Positions 44,988 through 54,612 of a stretch of DNA of 64,000 bases are shown one piece after another (the first letter of the stretch is position 1; each line of letters begins with the position of its first letter). The stretch is taken from NCBI GenBank assembly GCA_903924985.1, contig CAIYDT010000174.1, positions 1-64,000 of the forward strand, written 5' to 3'. The notes under the pieces are model-generated. The model had not been told where the DNA came from. It did no database searches and worked only from the letters and a program-made list of their open reading frames with translations. This DNA comes from an uncultured Acetobacteraceae bacterium (GTDB taxonomy: Bacteria > Pseudomonadota > Alphaproteobacteria > Acetobacterales > Acetobacteraceae). The position numbers and the translations under genes are program-made.

Positions 44988-46658
44988 TTACGCCGGCTGA
45001 CGCAGCAGCGGCGCGGTGCTGGGGATGCCGTGGTAGACCTTGGCGTACGGATCGGTCGGGGTGGTGGACGATACCCGAGCATCGATCAGATAGAGCCCGC
45101 CCTTGGCCAGGCCGGTCTGGATGGCGCTGCCGATCTGATCCACCGAGTCCAGTTTCACCCCATCGCCGCCGAACGCTTTCGCCAGCGCCACGAAGTCCGG
45201 GGACTCCCACTGCGCCAGCTTCTCGTTGAAGCCCTTCGCGGTCAGCTTGTGCACTTCGGCCCCGTAGCCCTCATCGTTCCACACGACCAGGGTGATCTGC
45301 AACTTCTCGCGGACAATGGTTTCCAGCTCCTGGATGTTGAACATCATGGAGCCATCGCCCTCGATCGCGACGTGCGGACGGCCGGGGTTGCCGACCGAGG
45401 TCCCAACCATCACGCCCAGGCCCTGGCCCACGGCGCCGAAGTTATAAGAAAACTGGATCTCCGAGCCCGCCGGCAGCGGCATGTACATCGCGATCCAGGA
45501 GAAGAAGTGCCCCGCGCCGCAGGTGACCAGCGCGCCCTTCGGCACGGCGGCGCCCAGCTTGTAGGCCAGCGGCCGTGGGTCCAGCCCGTCGGTCGGCGGG
45601 ATGAACACGTGGTCGGGCGCATCCAGGATGGCGCGCGTTTCCGGGGTGCGCAGGCCGGTTTTGCGGACCTGGCGGGATTCCAGCGCCTCATTGATCGCCG
45701 CGATGGCCTTCTTGGCGTCGGCCTGCACGTACAGGCCGGGAATGACGCCGATTTCCTCGGGCATCGGGCGGATGTCGATGCGCGCGACCTCGGCGGAGGG
45801 GTACATCAGCCCGCCTTCCGTCGTGTAGTATCCCAGCTCGGCGCCCACGCCCAACACGAAGTCGGCGTCGGCAAGCAGCCGTTCCGCCGGTTCCGCGGCG
45901 AAAGCGCCGGAGATTCCGACATTCCATTCATGCCCGGCGAACAGGCCCTTGCCCTGGAGCGATGTGGCAAGCAACGCACCGGTGCGTTCGCCGAGCTTGA
46001 TGAGCTCGTCCTTGGCGCCGGCCATGATGGCGCCGCGTCCGGCGACTATGACGGGGCGTTCGGCGGCGATCAGTTTCTCGATCACCTCGTTCAGGATGTC
46101 CGGCGCCGGGGTTTCCATGCGCTTGGGCAGGAACTGCCAGGACGGGCGGTAGTCGTAGTCCCAGTCGATCTCTTCTTCCTGCAACCCCATCGGCAGGTTG
46201 AGCATCACCGGGCAGCGGTGCACGCGCGCGGCATAGAACGCCTCGGCGATTTCCTCCGCCATGTTGTCGGCGGAGGTGATGGTGTGGAAGCGGGTGTTGA
46301 CGGACTCGACAAAGCGCTTCTGGTCCATCGACTGGGTCTTGTTCTTGGAACCCGGCTGGATCTCCCCGGCGATCATCACGACCGGGGTCTTGCCCCGATA
46401 GGCGGCGATCAGGGACGTGCCGCACTGGGTGATGCCAGGGCCGCAGGTGACCATGGCGACACCAACCTTGCCCGTGGTGCGGGCGTAGCCGTCGGCGGCC
46501 GAGACCGACATCGACTCATGCCGCAGAGAGTAGCCGCGGATCTTCGGGTCGCGGCAGATCGCGCCCCAGAGCCACATGTTGCCGTCGCCCATCAGGCCAA
46601 AGAAATCCGTCACGCCCTCGGCGATCAGAGATTGGGCGATTGCTTCGTAGACCTTCAT
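44988..46658 (-). CDS. ThDP-dependent enzyme, acetolactate synthase-like
   Basis: A 556-aa thiamine diphosphate enzyme of the acetolactate synthase / benzoylformate decarboxylase superfamily. The N-terminal FFGLMGDGNMWLWG and SLRHESMSVSAADGYAR carry the catalytic Glu. The cofactor-binding motif is EGDGSMMFNIQELETI followed by VVWND. The order of Pyr, central and PP domains is normal. It lacks the features needed to call it IlvB, and no small subunit is adjacent. With the CoxG-like gene 6 bp downstream it forms a two-gene unit. Substrate undetermined. Confidence 0.8.
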   Translation of the reverse strand: MKVYEAIAQSLIAEGVTDFFGLMGDGNMWLWGAICRDPKIRGYSLRHESMSVSAADGYARTTGKVGVAMVTCGPGITQCGTSLIAAYRGKTPVVMIAGEIQPGSKNKTQSMDQKRFVESVNTRFHTITSADNMAEEIAEAFYAARVHRCPVMLNLPMGLQEEEIDWDYDYRPSWQFLPKRMETPAPDILNEVIEKLIAAERPVIVAGRGAIMAGAKDELIKLGERTGALLATSLQGKGLFAGHEWNVGISGAFAAEPAERLLADADFVLGVGAELGYYTTEGGLMYPSAEVARIDIRPMPEEIGVIPGLYVQADAKKAIAAINEALESRQVRKTGLRTPETRAILDAPDHVFIPPTDGLDPRPLAYKLGAAVPKGALVTCGAGHFFSWIAMYMPLPAGSEIQFSYNFGAVGQGLGVMVGTSVGNPGRPHVAIEGDGSMMFNIQELETIVREKLQITLVVWNDEGYGAEVHKLTAKGFNEKLAQWESPDFVALAKAFGGDGVKLDSVDQIGSAIQTGLAKGGLYLIDARVSSTTPTDPYAKVYHGIPSTAPLLRQPA

Positions 46659-46851
46659 TGTGGTTCGTCCCCTGGCATTGCTTGCGTTGGCCTGTCTTCC
46701 CCGGGGTTGCGGCCGGGGTCAAGAGCCGCGGGTCAATCCGCCGCCGTTAGCTTGGCTGCCTCCCCGGAAAAGAGAAAGACAAACGCCGCGACAACATCCG
46801 CCACTACCCCGCATTCGCCGCCCGCGTCGGGCTGTGTATAACCTCGGCGGT

Positions 46852-47292
46852 ATGACCGAAACCGACCCGCTCGCCCCCTTCCGTGCCCAAGACCCCACCC
46901 GCTTCGCCGTTCAGGCCGCCGTGCGGTACGAGGACGTGGACCCCAACCGGCACGTCAACCACGCCAAATATCTGACGTATCTGGAGGAATGCCGCCTCGC
47001 GCTGCGCCGTTTCCTCAACGCCGAACTCAGGCTGTCGGACACGCTCGGCTGGGCCGTGGGCGCGCTGTCGATCCAGTACCGCCGGGCGCTGCTCTACCCC
47101 GCGGCAATCCGCATCGAAACCGCCCCCGTCGCCGTGGGCCGCACGTCCTTCACCCTGGGATACGGAATCTACGACGACACCCAGGTCGCTGCCGCGCTCG
47201 CGTCCACCCGCAGCGTGTGCCTCGACGAAAAAGGGCGCCCGACACCGCTGCCGGACGCCCTTCGCGACTGGTTAACCAGCCGTCAGACGTAG
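46852..47292 (+). CDS. acyl-CoA thioesterase (4HBT hotdog fold)
   Basis: A 146-aa thioesterase of the 4-hydroxybenzoyl-CoA type. VRYEDVDPNRHVNHAKYLTYLEECRL holds the conserved Asp and the HVNH motif of the active site. The strand GRTSFTLGYGIYDD and the final CLDEKGRPTPLP follow the fold. The frame is open from 46660, but only the ATG at 46852 gives normal length. Its last 10 bases overlap the convergent symporter gene. Confidence 0.8.
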   Translation: MTETDPLAPFRAQDPTRFAVQAAVRYEDVDPNRHVNHAKYLTYLEECRLALRRFLNAELRLSDTLGWAVGALSIQYRRALLYPAAIRIETAPVAVGRTSFTLGYGIYDDTQVAAALASTRSVCLDEKGRPTPLPDALRDWLTSRQT

Positions 47293-48821
47293 TCGGACGC
47301 TACCGTCGCATCCAAATGCCGGTCGGATGCCACCGCGTTCAGGATCAGCGACAGCACCGTCGTTACCACAAGATTAAGGATTAGCGTCGCCAGCGCGATG
47401 TAGCAAGGCACCGCCGTGCCGAAGATGCTGAATGGATAGACCGGAGCGAAGTTGTTCTGGATCACCAGCCAGGTCCCCACACCGAACCCGCTCACCCAGC
47501 CCAACACCAGCGCCCAGCCGTTGAAGAACCGCGTGTACAACCCCAGTATCACCGACGGCAGGGTCTGCACCATCCACACCCCGCCCAGCAGCTGCAACCA
47601 AAGCGCGTATTGCAGCGGCACGAAGAAGATGAACACCAGCGCGCCCGCCTTGATGATAAGCGAGACGAGCTTCGCCATCTGGCTCTCTTGCTGGTCGGTG
47701 CAACCGGGGTTGATGAACTCCCGGTAGATGTTGCGCGTGTAGGTGTTGGCGGTGGCGATGGACATGATCGCCGCCGGCACCAGGGCCCCAATGGCAATCG
47801 CCGCGAACGCCACACCCACGAACCAGCTCGGGAACATCGCGATGATCAGCGCGGGGACCGAGAAGTTGTTGGAGTAGCGCTTAAACCCATCCGCCATCTC
47901 CGGCATCGCGGCCACGCCCACGGCCACCGCCATGAAGCCCACCAGCGCCAGCAGCCCCAGCAGCAGCGAATACGCCGGCAGCATCGCGGCGTTGCGCCGC
48001 ACCACCCGCCCGCTGGAGGAGCTGAGTATCCCCGTGATCGAGTGCGGATAAAGGAACAGCGCGCAGGCCGATCCCAGCGCCAGCGACCCATAGGCCGCGT
48101 AGCTGCCCATCGTTCCGGCACCCGGCGGCGCCAGCAGCAGCTTGGCCTTGGGGATCGCCGCGAACACCGGTCCGAATCCGCCCAAATGCATGGGCACGGC
48201 AATGATGATGGCGAACACGGTCAGATAGATCAGCGAATCCTTCACCACCGCGATCATCGCCGGTGCCCGCAGGCCGGAGCTGTAGGTGAACGCCGCCAGC
48301 ACCACGAAGGCGATGACCAGCGGCAAATCGCCCACCCAGCCGGTGGTCTCCACCCCCATGGCGCCGATCACCACCTGCATGCCGACGAGTTGCAGCGCGA
48401 TATACGGCATGGTCGCCACGATGCCCGTCAGCGCCACGACCAGCGCCAGCCAGCGGTTGCCGAACCGCCCCCGCACGAAATCCGCCGAGGTCACGTAGCC
48501 ATGCTTGTGCGCCACCGACCACAGCCGGGGGAACACGAGATACAGCAAGGGGTAGATCATCACCGTGTATGGCACCGCGAAGAACCCGATGGCCCCCGCT
48601 CCGAACAACAGCGCTGGCACGGCGATGAACGTGTAGGCGGTGTAAAGATCGCCGCCTATCAGGAACCAGATGACGATGGTGCCGAAACGGCGCCCGCCCA
48701 GGCCCCACTCATGCAATTGGTCCAGGTCGCCTCGGCGCCAGCGCCCGGCGAAGAACCCCAGGAAGGTGATCAGCAGGAAAAGCGCGATGAAGACGATCAG
48801 TGCCGTCCAATTGAGGGCCAT
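47283..48821 (-). CDS. sodium:solute symporter (SSS family)
   Basis: A 512-aa sodium:solute symporter with about 13 membrane segments. The early DQLHEWGLGGRRFGTIVIWFLIGGDLYTAYTF region, the helix with TSADFVRGRFGNRWLALVVAL, and GVAFAAIAIGALVPAAIMSIATANTYTRNIY fit the family, which imports organic acids, amino acids or sugars with Na+. A 70-aa DUF3311 gene lies 3 bp upstream; this pairing is usual for a monocarboxylate-type subgroup. Substrate not determined. Confidence 0.87.
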   Translation of the reverse strand: MALNWTALIVFIALFLLITFLGFFAGRWRRGDLDQLHEWGLGGRRFGTIVIWFLIGGDLYTAYTFIAVPALLFGAGAIGFFAVPYTVMIYPLLYLVFPRLWSVAHKHGYVTSADFVRGRFGNRWLALVVALTGIVATMPYIALQLVGMQVVIGAMGVETTGWVGDLPLVIAFVVLAAFTYSSGLRAPAMIAVVKDSLIYLTVFAIIIAVPMHLGGFGPVFAAIPKAKLLLAPPGAGTMGSYAAYGSLALGSACALFLYPHSITGILSSSSGRVVRRNAAMLPAYSLLLGLLALVGFMAVAVGVAAMPEMADGFKRYSNNFSVPALIIAMFPSWFVGVAFAAIAIGALVPAAIMSIATANTYTRNIYREFINPGCTDQQESQMAKLVSLIIKAGALVFIFFVPLQYALWLQLLGGVWMVQTLPSVILGLYTRFFNGWALVLGWVSGFGVGTWLVIQNNFAPVYPFSIFGTAVPCYIALATLILNLVVTTVLSLILNAVASDRHLDATVASDYV

Positions 48822-48824
48822 GGC

Positions 48825-49037
48825 TCAGCGCTCCACCCGGTAAACGATGGCGATCAGCACGGCGGCGATCAGGATCCAGAGGAGCTGGTACCAGTAGAAG
48901 AAGGGGATACCGGCAATCATCGGTTCGATGCGATTATAGGATGACACCCACAGCATCGCGATGAATGGCAACACGAACAGCAGTCTGGCCCAAAGGACCG
49001 GCCGCATGGGTTTATGATCGTCGTGGTTGTCCGACAT
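48825..49037 (-). CDS. DUF3311 small membrane protein
   Basis: A 70-aa protein with two membrane segments (about 17-35 and 43-65) and the core IPFFYWYQLLWILIAAVL typical of DUF3311. These proteins are found with SSS-family symporters and are thought to be small partner subunits. The ATG at 49037 is chosen over a longer frame because the conserved part starts soon after. Operon with the symporter, 3-bp gap. Confidence 0.82.
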   Translation of the reverse strand: MSDNHDDHKPMRPVLWARLLFVLPFIAMLWVSSYNRIEPMIAGIPFFYWYQLLWILIAAVLIAIVYRVER

Positions 49038-49213
49038 CGATTCCCTCCACCGGATACCATTGCGGGTTAGCGCGGTTCGTGGAGGAGGTAAAGGATTGGT
49101 AATATAGGGGGATGACTGGCGGACCACGCCCGACGAAGATGAGTACTATGTCTACGCTATAGCCCTATAACCATGGCATGATTGGGGAAGGAAGACGCCT
49201 CGAGGGAATCCGA

Positions 49214-49849
49214 ATGCCAAGGCCATACGCTCCCACCCCCATATCGCCGCTGCCTGTGGCGGAACCCTTCCCGATCGGCGATCGAGGGAAGGCTGACCTC
49301 GCCCGTGTCCTGAAGCTGAAGTATCTTCCGCCCGCGCTTTGCGACGCGATCAGCCAGGCGATCGGATGCTATCGAACTACGGAGGCGGGCTCGGGCGATA
49401 CGACGGTTGCGAACGTCCTGGTCGCTCTTGACGAACTGTCCAAATCCGGTCGCGCCTACGATAAAGCCGTCAATCGCCTCGCCGATGACCATAGCGGAGT
49501 CGATTATACGACGCAGGAGATGTTGCAGCCGCTGGCCAAAGCAGTGCTGCAGAAGGTCGTATCCCGAGATGCGCTTGTCCAAGCCGCGGCCAAACGGGCG
49601 GAGGAGCTACGAGCTCACAAACGCGTTGCGCCTCCGACTGAGTCTCTGCGCTTTTTCTGCGGTGTTCTGCGCCTGATCTTCAACCAGTCCGGCTCTCCCG
49701 CGCTACAGGACGGTCGCGACGATAGCTGGCGTCAATGTCGAAAGTTCGCCATCGAGGTTTTCACGATCGCGGGCATCAACCATGCTGACTTTGAGGCACA
49801 CCCCGAGCGGTTGACGGAATATCTCGGGACTGACGTCAGCTTCGGCTGA
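49214..49849 (+). CDS. hypothetical protein, first gene of tRNA-Ser-adjacent cassette
   Basis: A 211-aa protein I do not recognise. It is soluble and mainly helical, with LKLKYLPPALCDAISQAIG near the start, a charged central helix (AKRAEELRAHKR) and CGVLRLIFNQSGSPALQDG later on. The ATG at 49214 has GAGGGA 6 bp upstream and is preferred to the ATG at 49178. It precedes the next gene by 18 bp, so the two look like an operon. Bases are less biased to G and C than in the flanking metabolic genes, consistent with transfer. Confidence 0.6.
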   Translation: MPRPYAPTPISPLPVAEPFPIGDRGKADLARVLKLKYLPPALCDAISQAIGCYRTTEAGSGDTTVANVLVALDELSKSGRAYDKAVNRLADDHSGVDYTTQEMLQPLAKAVLQKVVSRDALVQAAAKRAEELRAHKRVAPPTESLRFFCGVLRLIFNQSGSPALQDGRDDSWRQCRKFAIEVFTIAGINHADFEAHPERLTEYLGTDVSFG

Positions 49850-49867
49850 CCACCGCATGTCGGCCTA

Positions 49868-50548
49868 ATGTACCTTCGATGGAGAGACTTTCTGTGCCGC
49901 ATCCAGCAAGTTGGCGTCGTCCATAGCAAGGAGTACACGCCAGTGAGTGCCGACTTTCTGTCCGAATGGCTTGATCGTCATATCTGGCCGCAGGTTCAGA
50001 CCATGATGCTGAACGACGCCTATTTCAAACTGATGGGCCGTGCCCGAGAACTTACAGGAGAGTTCAACGGGCCGATCGCGGGGCTCATTGGGGTCGGATA
50101 CGTCACCTCGCAGACGCTGGCCATTCGTCGCTTATGTGATGGCGGACGAGATGTGATTTCGCTTCGACGAGTACTCCATGAGGCCAAGGCGAAAAGTCTC
50201 GCTCCAGCCGCTCAAATTGATCAACTCTTGGGCCGACTTGATTCCTGCGACCACGTCTGCGGGCTCGTGAATAACTATATCGCCCACACCGCGAATCCTC
50301 TTCGCAGGCCAAATTCCAAGGAATGGAATTTGCAGACTGGGCATTTGATCGAGGCGCAAAAGGCGATTTGTCAGGTTGCTATTACGCTTGACCGCGACCT
50401 GTTACATCGAAAGAATTTTGTGCAGATCATACCAGTGCCACAATTTGACATCATGCAAGAATTTAGGCGGTGGGTGTCGGATACAGACGTGAAAGAGCTT
50501 TGGAAATTCTGGCACGCCCATAATGACACGGTGAATATCTGGCTATAG
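49868..50548 (+). CDS. AbiU2-like (HEPN-type) hypothetical protein
   Basis: A 226-aa helical protein. The segment TLAIRRLCDGGRDVISLRRV and, later, NNYIAHTANPLRR resemble AbiU2-type proteins, a HEPN-related group tied to phage abortive infection. This resemblance is from memory and is weak. There is no classic RxxxxH toxin motif that I can place with confidence. The C-terminal third is clearly richer in A and T than its neighbours. It lies 18 bp after the preceding unknown gene and 110 bp from tRNA-Ser, a usual place for acquired genes. Confidence 0.5.
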   Translation: MYLRWRDFLCRIQQVGVVHSKEYTPVSADFLSEWLDRHIWPQVQTMMLNDAYFKLMGRARELTGEFNGPIAGLIGVGYVTSQTLAIRRLCDGGRDVISLRRVLHEAKAKSLAPAAQIDQLLGRLDSCDHVCGLVNNYIAHTANPLRRPNSKEWNLQTGHLIEAQKAICQVAITLDRDLLHRKNFVQIIPVPQFDIMQEFRRWVSDTDVKELWKFWHAHNDTVNIWL

Positions 50549-50658
50549 ATGCAGCTGAGTGCCGCATCATGGGATCGAAGGGCGATTTGCTCAGAACCCT
50601 CGCCGCCGCTTCGGGCGTAAAATCGGGTACGCCCGGCGTTCGCAGTTCTGTTCCGAGT

Positions 50659-50751
50659 TGGCGGAGGGGATGAGATTCGAACTCACGGTACGGGTTGACC
50701 CCGTACGGCGGTTTAGCAAACCGCTGCCTTCAGCCACTCGGCCACCCCTCC
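50659..50751 (-). tRNA. tRNA-Ser (GCT)
   Basis: A 93-nt class II tRNA with encoded CCA (50659-50661). The 7-bp acceptor stem GGAGGGG/CCCCTCC has discriminator G. The anticodon stem-loop is GCGGT-TTGCTAA-ACCGC with anticodon GCT. The long variable arm TACGGG...CCCGTA and T loop TTCGAAT identify it as tRNA-Ser. Confidence 0.95.
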
Positions 50752-50857
50752 GCCTGGAGAGTCATACCCGGGCGAACCCGGACACAGCGTTTGCGGAACC
50801 GCTTCTACGCATGTGCCGCCGTCCGGTCAAATGGAACGGCGGCACCAACGCAAAACG

Positions 50858-51481
50858 TCAGTTCAAGGCAACTTCGAAGCCCTTCTTCGTTCCCGGACGG
50901 GCCATGATCGTCTCGTACCAGCGCTTCACGTTGGGGAAATCGGCCAGATCCACCTGATGCCGCTCATGCCGCCAGGCCCAGCCCAGGATGGCGAAGTCGG
51001 CGATGGAGCATTCCCCGGCGACGTATGCCTTGCCCTCCAGCTGCTTGTTCAGCACGCCATACAGCCGGCGGGTTTCCTTGGAATAGCGCTCCAACCCGTA
51101 TTTCTGGTCCACGGGATCGGCGACCTGCAGGAAGTGATGCACCTGCCCGGGCATCGGGCCGAAGCCGCCCATCTGCCACATCAGCCATTCCAGCACCGGC
51201 ACCTTGGCGCGGGTATCCATCGGCAGGAACTTGCCGGTCTTCTCGGCGAGGTAGATCAGAATCGCGCCGGACTCGAACACGCTGATCGGCTTGCCGCCCG
51301 GCCCGTCGGTATCGACGATGGCGGGGATGCGGTTGTTTGGGCTGATGGCCAGGAACGACGGTGCGAATTGCTCGTTCTTGCCGATGTTCACGGGGTGGAC
51401 GTTGTACGCCAGCCCCATTTCCTCCAACGCGACGCTGATCTTACGGCCGTTGGGGGTGTTCCAGGTGTAGAATTCGATCAT
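50858..51481 (-). CDS. glutathione S-transferase, YfcG-like
   Basis: A 207-aa glutathione transferase of the YfcG / nu-class type. The thioredoxin-fold N-terminus is FYTWNTPNGRKISVALEEMG, with Thr-Pro-Asn at the glutathione site, then NNRIPAIVD and VFESGAILIYLAEKTG. A helical C-terminal domain contains SIADFAILGWAWRHE. YfcG enzymes reduce disulfides with glutathione rather than conjugate it. The ATG at 51481 begins the fold and AAAGGA precedes it. Confidence 0.86.
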   Translation of the reverse strand: MIEFYTWNTPNGRKISVALEEMGLAYNVHPVNIGKNEQFAPSFLAISPNNRIPAIVDTDGPGGKPISVFESGAILIYLAEKTGKFLPMDTRAKVPVLEWLMWQMGGFGPMPGQVHHFLQVADPVDQKYGLERYSKETRRLYGVLNKQLEGKAYVAGECSIADFAILGWAWRHERHQVDLADFPNVKRWYETIMARPGTKKGFEVALN

Positions 51482-51573
51482 GGGCGGTCCTTTGCCTCCG
51501 GGAGGCGCGCACTTTGGCCGCGACGCCCCATGCCGGCAAGCGCCCCTTGCCGGCACCGGCGCGGGACGCCACC

Positions 51574-52353
51574 ATGCCCGGCATGAAAATCGCCACCTGG
51601 AACGTGAACTCCATCCGCCAGCGGGAAAGCCACGTCGCGCGCTGGCTGGAGCGTCGCCAGCCCGATTTGCTGTTCCTGCAGGAGATCAAGTGCGAGACCC
51701 CTACCTTCCCCGCTTTGACCTTCCAGGGCCTGGGCTACCAAGCGGAAATCGTCGGCCAGAAGTCCTATAACGGCGTCGCCGTCCTGTCCCGGATTCCCAT
51801 CCAGGTCGTGCACAGGGCGTTGCCCGGCCTTCCCACCGACGACCCCCAGGCCCGCTATATCGAGGTCCAGGCTGGAGGAATTACCGCCATTGGCATTTAT
51901 TTGCCCAACGGCAACTCCCGCGGCGACGAGGGTTTCGCCTATAAGCTGAACTGGATGGACCGCCTCGCCGACCGGGTCGAGACCTTGCTGGCCGCCGACA
52001 CCCCCCTGATCGTCACCGGCGACTTCAACGTCGCCCCGACCGATGAGGATTACGCGAAAGGCGCCCTGTCCCCCACTGACGCCCTGGTTCGGCCGGAAAG
52101 CCGAGCGCGGTTCCGGCGGATGATCTGGGCCGGCATGACGGACGCGATCCGGGCGATCACGCCGGAAGGGCCAGTATACACCTTCTGGGACTATCAGGCC
52201 GCGGCGTGGGAGCGGGATTCCGGCCTGCGCATCGACCACGCGCTGCTATCGCCCGACCTCGCGGAGCGGCTGGTGTCCGCCGAACCCGACCGGATGGAGA
52301 GGGAACAGCCGCAGCCATCCGATCATGTGCCGGTGATGGTGGAGATCGCCTAA
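51574..52353 (+). CDS. xthA: exodeoxyribonuclease III
   Basis: A 259-aa exonuclease III / AP endonuclease for base excision repair. Catalytic motifs are MKIATWNVNSIRQR (Asn), LFLQEIKCE (Glu), GDFNVAP (Asp, Asn), GLRIDHAL and the final PSDHVPVMV (Asp, His). Two ATGs at 51574 and 51583 are possible; the first has GGGA upstream. The stop overlaps the next, convergent gene by 4 bp. Confidence 0.93.
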   Translation: MPGMKIATWNVNSIRQRESHVARWLERRQPDLLFLQEIKCETPTFPALTFQGLGYQAEIVGQKSYNGVAVLSRIPIQVVHRALPGLPTDDPQARYIEVQAGGITAIGIYLPNGNSRGDEGFAYKLNWMDRLADRVETLLAADTPLIVTGDFNVAPTDEDYAKGALSPTDALVRPESRARFRRMIWAGMTDAIRAITPEGPVYTFWDYQAAAWERDSGLRIDHALLSPDLAERLVSAEPDRMEREQPQPSDHVPVMVEIA

Positions 52354-52646
52354 TCCCAGTGGCTGGGCACCCACTGGTAGCGGCCCCAGCGCGGCGACCA
52401 TGCCCAGTGGCCTTCAACCCAATGATGGTAGTGGGGCCGCCGCTCGATATAGACGCCGGGATACCAGACGTAGCGGTACCCATTCCAGTGCCAGTGGCCG
52501 GGTTGCCATACAAAACGGTCCCCGCGTGGCGGCGGCACCGCCTCATAACGCGGCGGCGGGATGGGCGCGTAGTTCGGCGGCGGCTGCGCGACGGCGGTGC
52601 CGATGCCAAGCGTCAGTACCAAAGCGAGCGCGGGAAGGCGGCGCAT
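52350..52646 (-). CDS. YXWXGXW-repeat exported protein
   Basis: A 98-aa exported protein with a signal peptide (residues 1-20, ending in AVA), a Pro/Tyr-rich linker and aromatic repeats such as FVWQPGHWHWNGYRYVW and HWVEGHWAW. These match the YXWXGXW repeat family of envelope proteins of unknown role. GGAGG precedes the ATG at 52646. Confidence 0.83.
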   Translation of the reverse strand: MRRLPALALVLTLGIGTAVAQPPPNYAPIPPPRYEAVPPPRGDRFVWQPGHWHWNGYRYVWYPGVYIERRPHYHHWVEGHWAWSPRWGRYQWVPSHWD

Positions 52647-52702
52647 GAGCTTAGTCCTCCAAAGCGGAGGATAGCTTAATACCGCAATCCCCCACCCGGA
52701 AA

Positions 52703-54436
52703 TCACAAGTCCGCGTAGCAATGCGTCTCCGCCGCGGCACCCGGATGGGTCAGAGCACCCAAGTACGCCGGGCCCACCAACTGGGCGTATTTCCAGATCG
52801 CGCCGGAGTTGTAGTCGGTCTGCCGCGGCTTCCAGGCGGCGCGGCGGGCGGCGATCTCATCCTCGGGGATCATCATGTCGATGGTGCCGGCGGCGGCATC
52901 GATCACAATCTTGTCGCCGTTCTTCAGCAGCGCGATCGGCCCGCCGACCGCCGCCTCCGGCCCCACATGCCCGACGCAGAAGCCGCGCGTCGCGCCGGAG
53001 AACCGCCCATCGGTGATCAGTGCTACTTCTTTGCCGCCACTCTGGCTCTGGCCGTAGATCGCGGCGGTGGTGGACAGCATCTCCCGCATGCCCGGGCCAC
53101 CCTTCGGCCCCTCGTAGCGGATGACGATCACGTCGCCGGCCTTGTAGGCGCGCAGGTTCACCGCCTCGAACGCTTCTTCTTCCGAGTCGAAACAAAGCGC
53201 CGTGCCCTCGAACCGCAAATTATGCGGGTCCATGCCGGCGATCTTCACGATCGCCCCGTCCGGCGCCAGATTGCCCTTCAGCCCGACCACGCCGCCGGTG
53301 GGGGACAGCGCCTGCGACACCGGGAACACCACATCCTGATCTTGCGGGAACACCACGTCCTTGTGGTTCTCGGCCAGGGTCTTGCCGGTCACCGTCATGC
53401 AGTCGCCGTGCAGCAAGCCGGCATCCAGCAGCGCCTTGATCACCACCGGCACGCCGCCGATCTTGTGCACGTCGTAGGCCACGTAGCGCCCACCCGGCTT
53501 GAGGTCGGCGATGTACGGCGTCTTGCGCATGATCTCCAGCACGTCGTCCATGGTGAAGACGATGCCGGCTTCGTGCGCGATGGCCGGCAGATGCAGGCCG
53601 GCGTTGGTTGAGCCACCCGTCGCGCCCACGATCACGGCGGCATTTTCCAGCGACTTGCGCGTCACGATGTCGCGCGGCCGCAGGTTCATTTCGATCAGCT
53701 TCATTACCGCGCGCCCCGATTCGATGGCGAACCGGTCGCGGTCCTCGTCGATCGCCGGCGCCCCCGCGGAACCGGGCAGCGCCAAGCCGATCACCTCGGA
53801 AACCATCGCCATCGTGTTGGCGGTGAACTGCCCGCCGCACGCCCCGGCGCTCGGGCACGCCACGCATTCCAGTTCGGTCAATTCCGCCTCGGTGATCTTG
53901 CCGGCGGAATACTGGCCCACCGCCTCGAACACATCCACCACGGTCACGTCCTTGCCGTCGTGATGCCCCGGCATGATCGAGCCGCCATACATGAACACGC
54001 TGGGCACGTTCAGGCGCAGCATGGCCATCATCATGCCCGGTAGCGACTTGTCGCACCCGGCCAGACCCACCAGCCCGTCGTAGCAATGGCCGCGCATGGT
54101 CAGCTCCACGCTGTCGGCGATCAGGTCGCGCGACACGAGGGAGGACTTCATCCCCTGATGCCCCATCGCGATGCCGTCGGTCACGGTGATGGTGGTGAAC
54201 TCGCGCGGAGCGCCCTCCCCTTCTTTCACGCCGATTTTCACCGACTGAGCCTGCCGGGACAGCGCGATGTTGCACGGCGCGGCCTCGTTCCAGCAGGTGG
54301 CGACGCCGACCAGTGGCTGGGCGATCTCCTCGGCGTTCATGCCCATCGCATAATAGTAGCTGCGGTGCGGCGCACGGGTCGGTCCCATCGTCACGTGCCG
54401 CGACGGCATCCGCGATTTGTCCCAGATTTTCGGCAT
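52703..54436 (-). CDS. ilvD: dihydroxy-acid dehydratase
   Basis: A 577-aa IlvD, which makes 2-oxo acids in valine, leucine and isoleucine synthesis. Iron-sulfur cysteines are at 48 ([12 protein letters not shown]), 128 (GCDKSLPG) and 200 (CPSAGACGG). The length and spacing fit the [2Fe-2S] form. The start is at 54436, with no leader peptide or attenuator visible. Confidence 0.94.
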   Translation of the reverse strand: MPKIWDKSRMPSRHVTMGPTRAPHRSYYYAMGMNAEEIAQPLVGVATCWNEAAPCNIALSRQAQSVKIGVKEGEGAPREFTTITVTDGIAMGHQGMKSSLVSRDLIADSVELTMRGHCYDGLVGLAGCDKSLPGMMMAMLRLNVPSVFMYGGSIMPGHHDGKDVTVVDVFEAVGQYSAGKITEAELTELECVACPSAGACGGQFTANTMAMVSEVIGLALPGSAGAPAIDEDRDRFAIESGRAVMKLIEMNLRPRDIVTRKSLENAAVIVGATGGSTNAGLHLPAIAHEAGIVFTMDDVLEIMRKTPYIADLKPGGRYVAYDVHKIGGVPVVIKALLDAGLLHGDCMTVTGKTLAENHKDVVFPQDQDVVFPVSQALSPTGGVVGLKGNLAPDGAIVKIAGMDPHNLRFEGTALCFDSEEEAFEAVNLRAYKAGDVIVIRYEGPKGGPGMREMLSTTAAIYGQSQSGGKEVALITDGRFSGATRGFCVGHVGPEAAVGGPIALLKNGDKIVIDAAAGTIDMMIPEDEIAARRAAWKPRQTDYNSGAIWKYAQLVGPAYLGALTHPGAAAETHCYADL

Positions 54437-54553
54437 CGGTTGGGTTCCCCAAGCTATTCGGTGGCGCGGTTATAGCGCGGTGGGGCAGGACGCCAAGCCG
54501 GGCGGTGGCGCCTAGCGGAAAGCGCATAACCTCACGAAAACGTGAGCATCGCG

Positions 54554-54569
54554 TTAACCTTGTATTAAC
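54554..54569. promoter_or_regulatory. perfect CtrA binding site
   Basis: TTAA-N7-TTAAC (54554-54557, then 54565-54569) is an exact match to the alphaproteobacterial CtrA consensus. It lies 43 bp before the start of the secreted protein gene at 54613 and 118 bp from the ilvD start on the other strand, so the secreted protein is the likelier target. Confidence 0.6.
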
Positions 54570-54612
54570 CATTCCTGGAAGATGGTCGGCCGGTTCCCGA
54601 AAGGTTCCCGTC

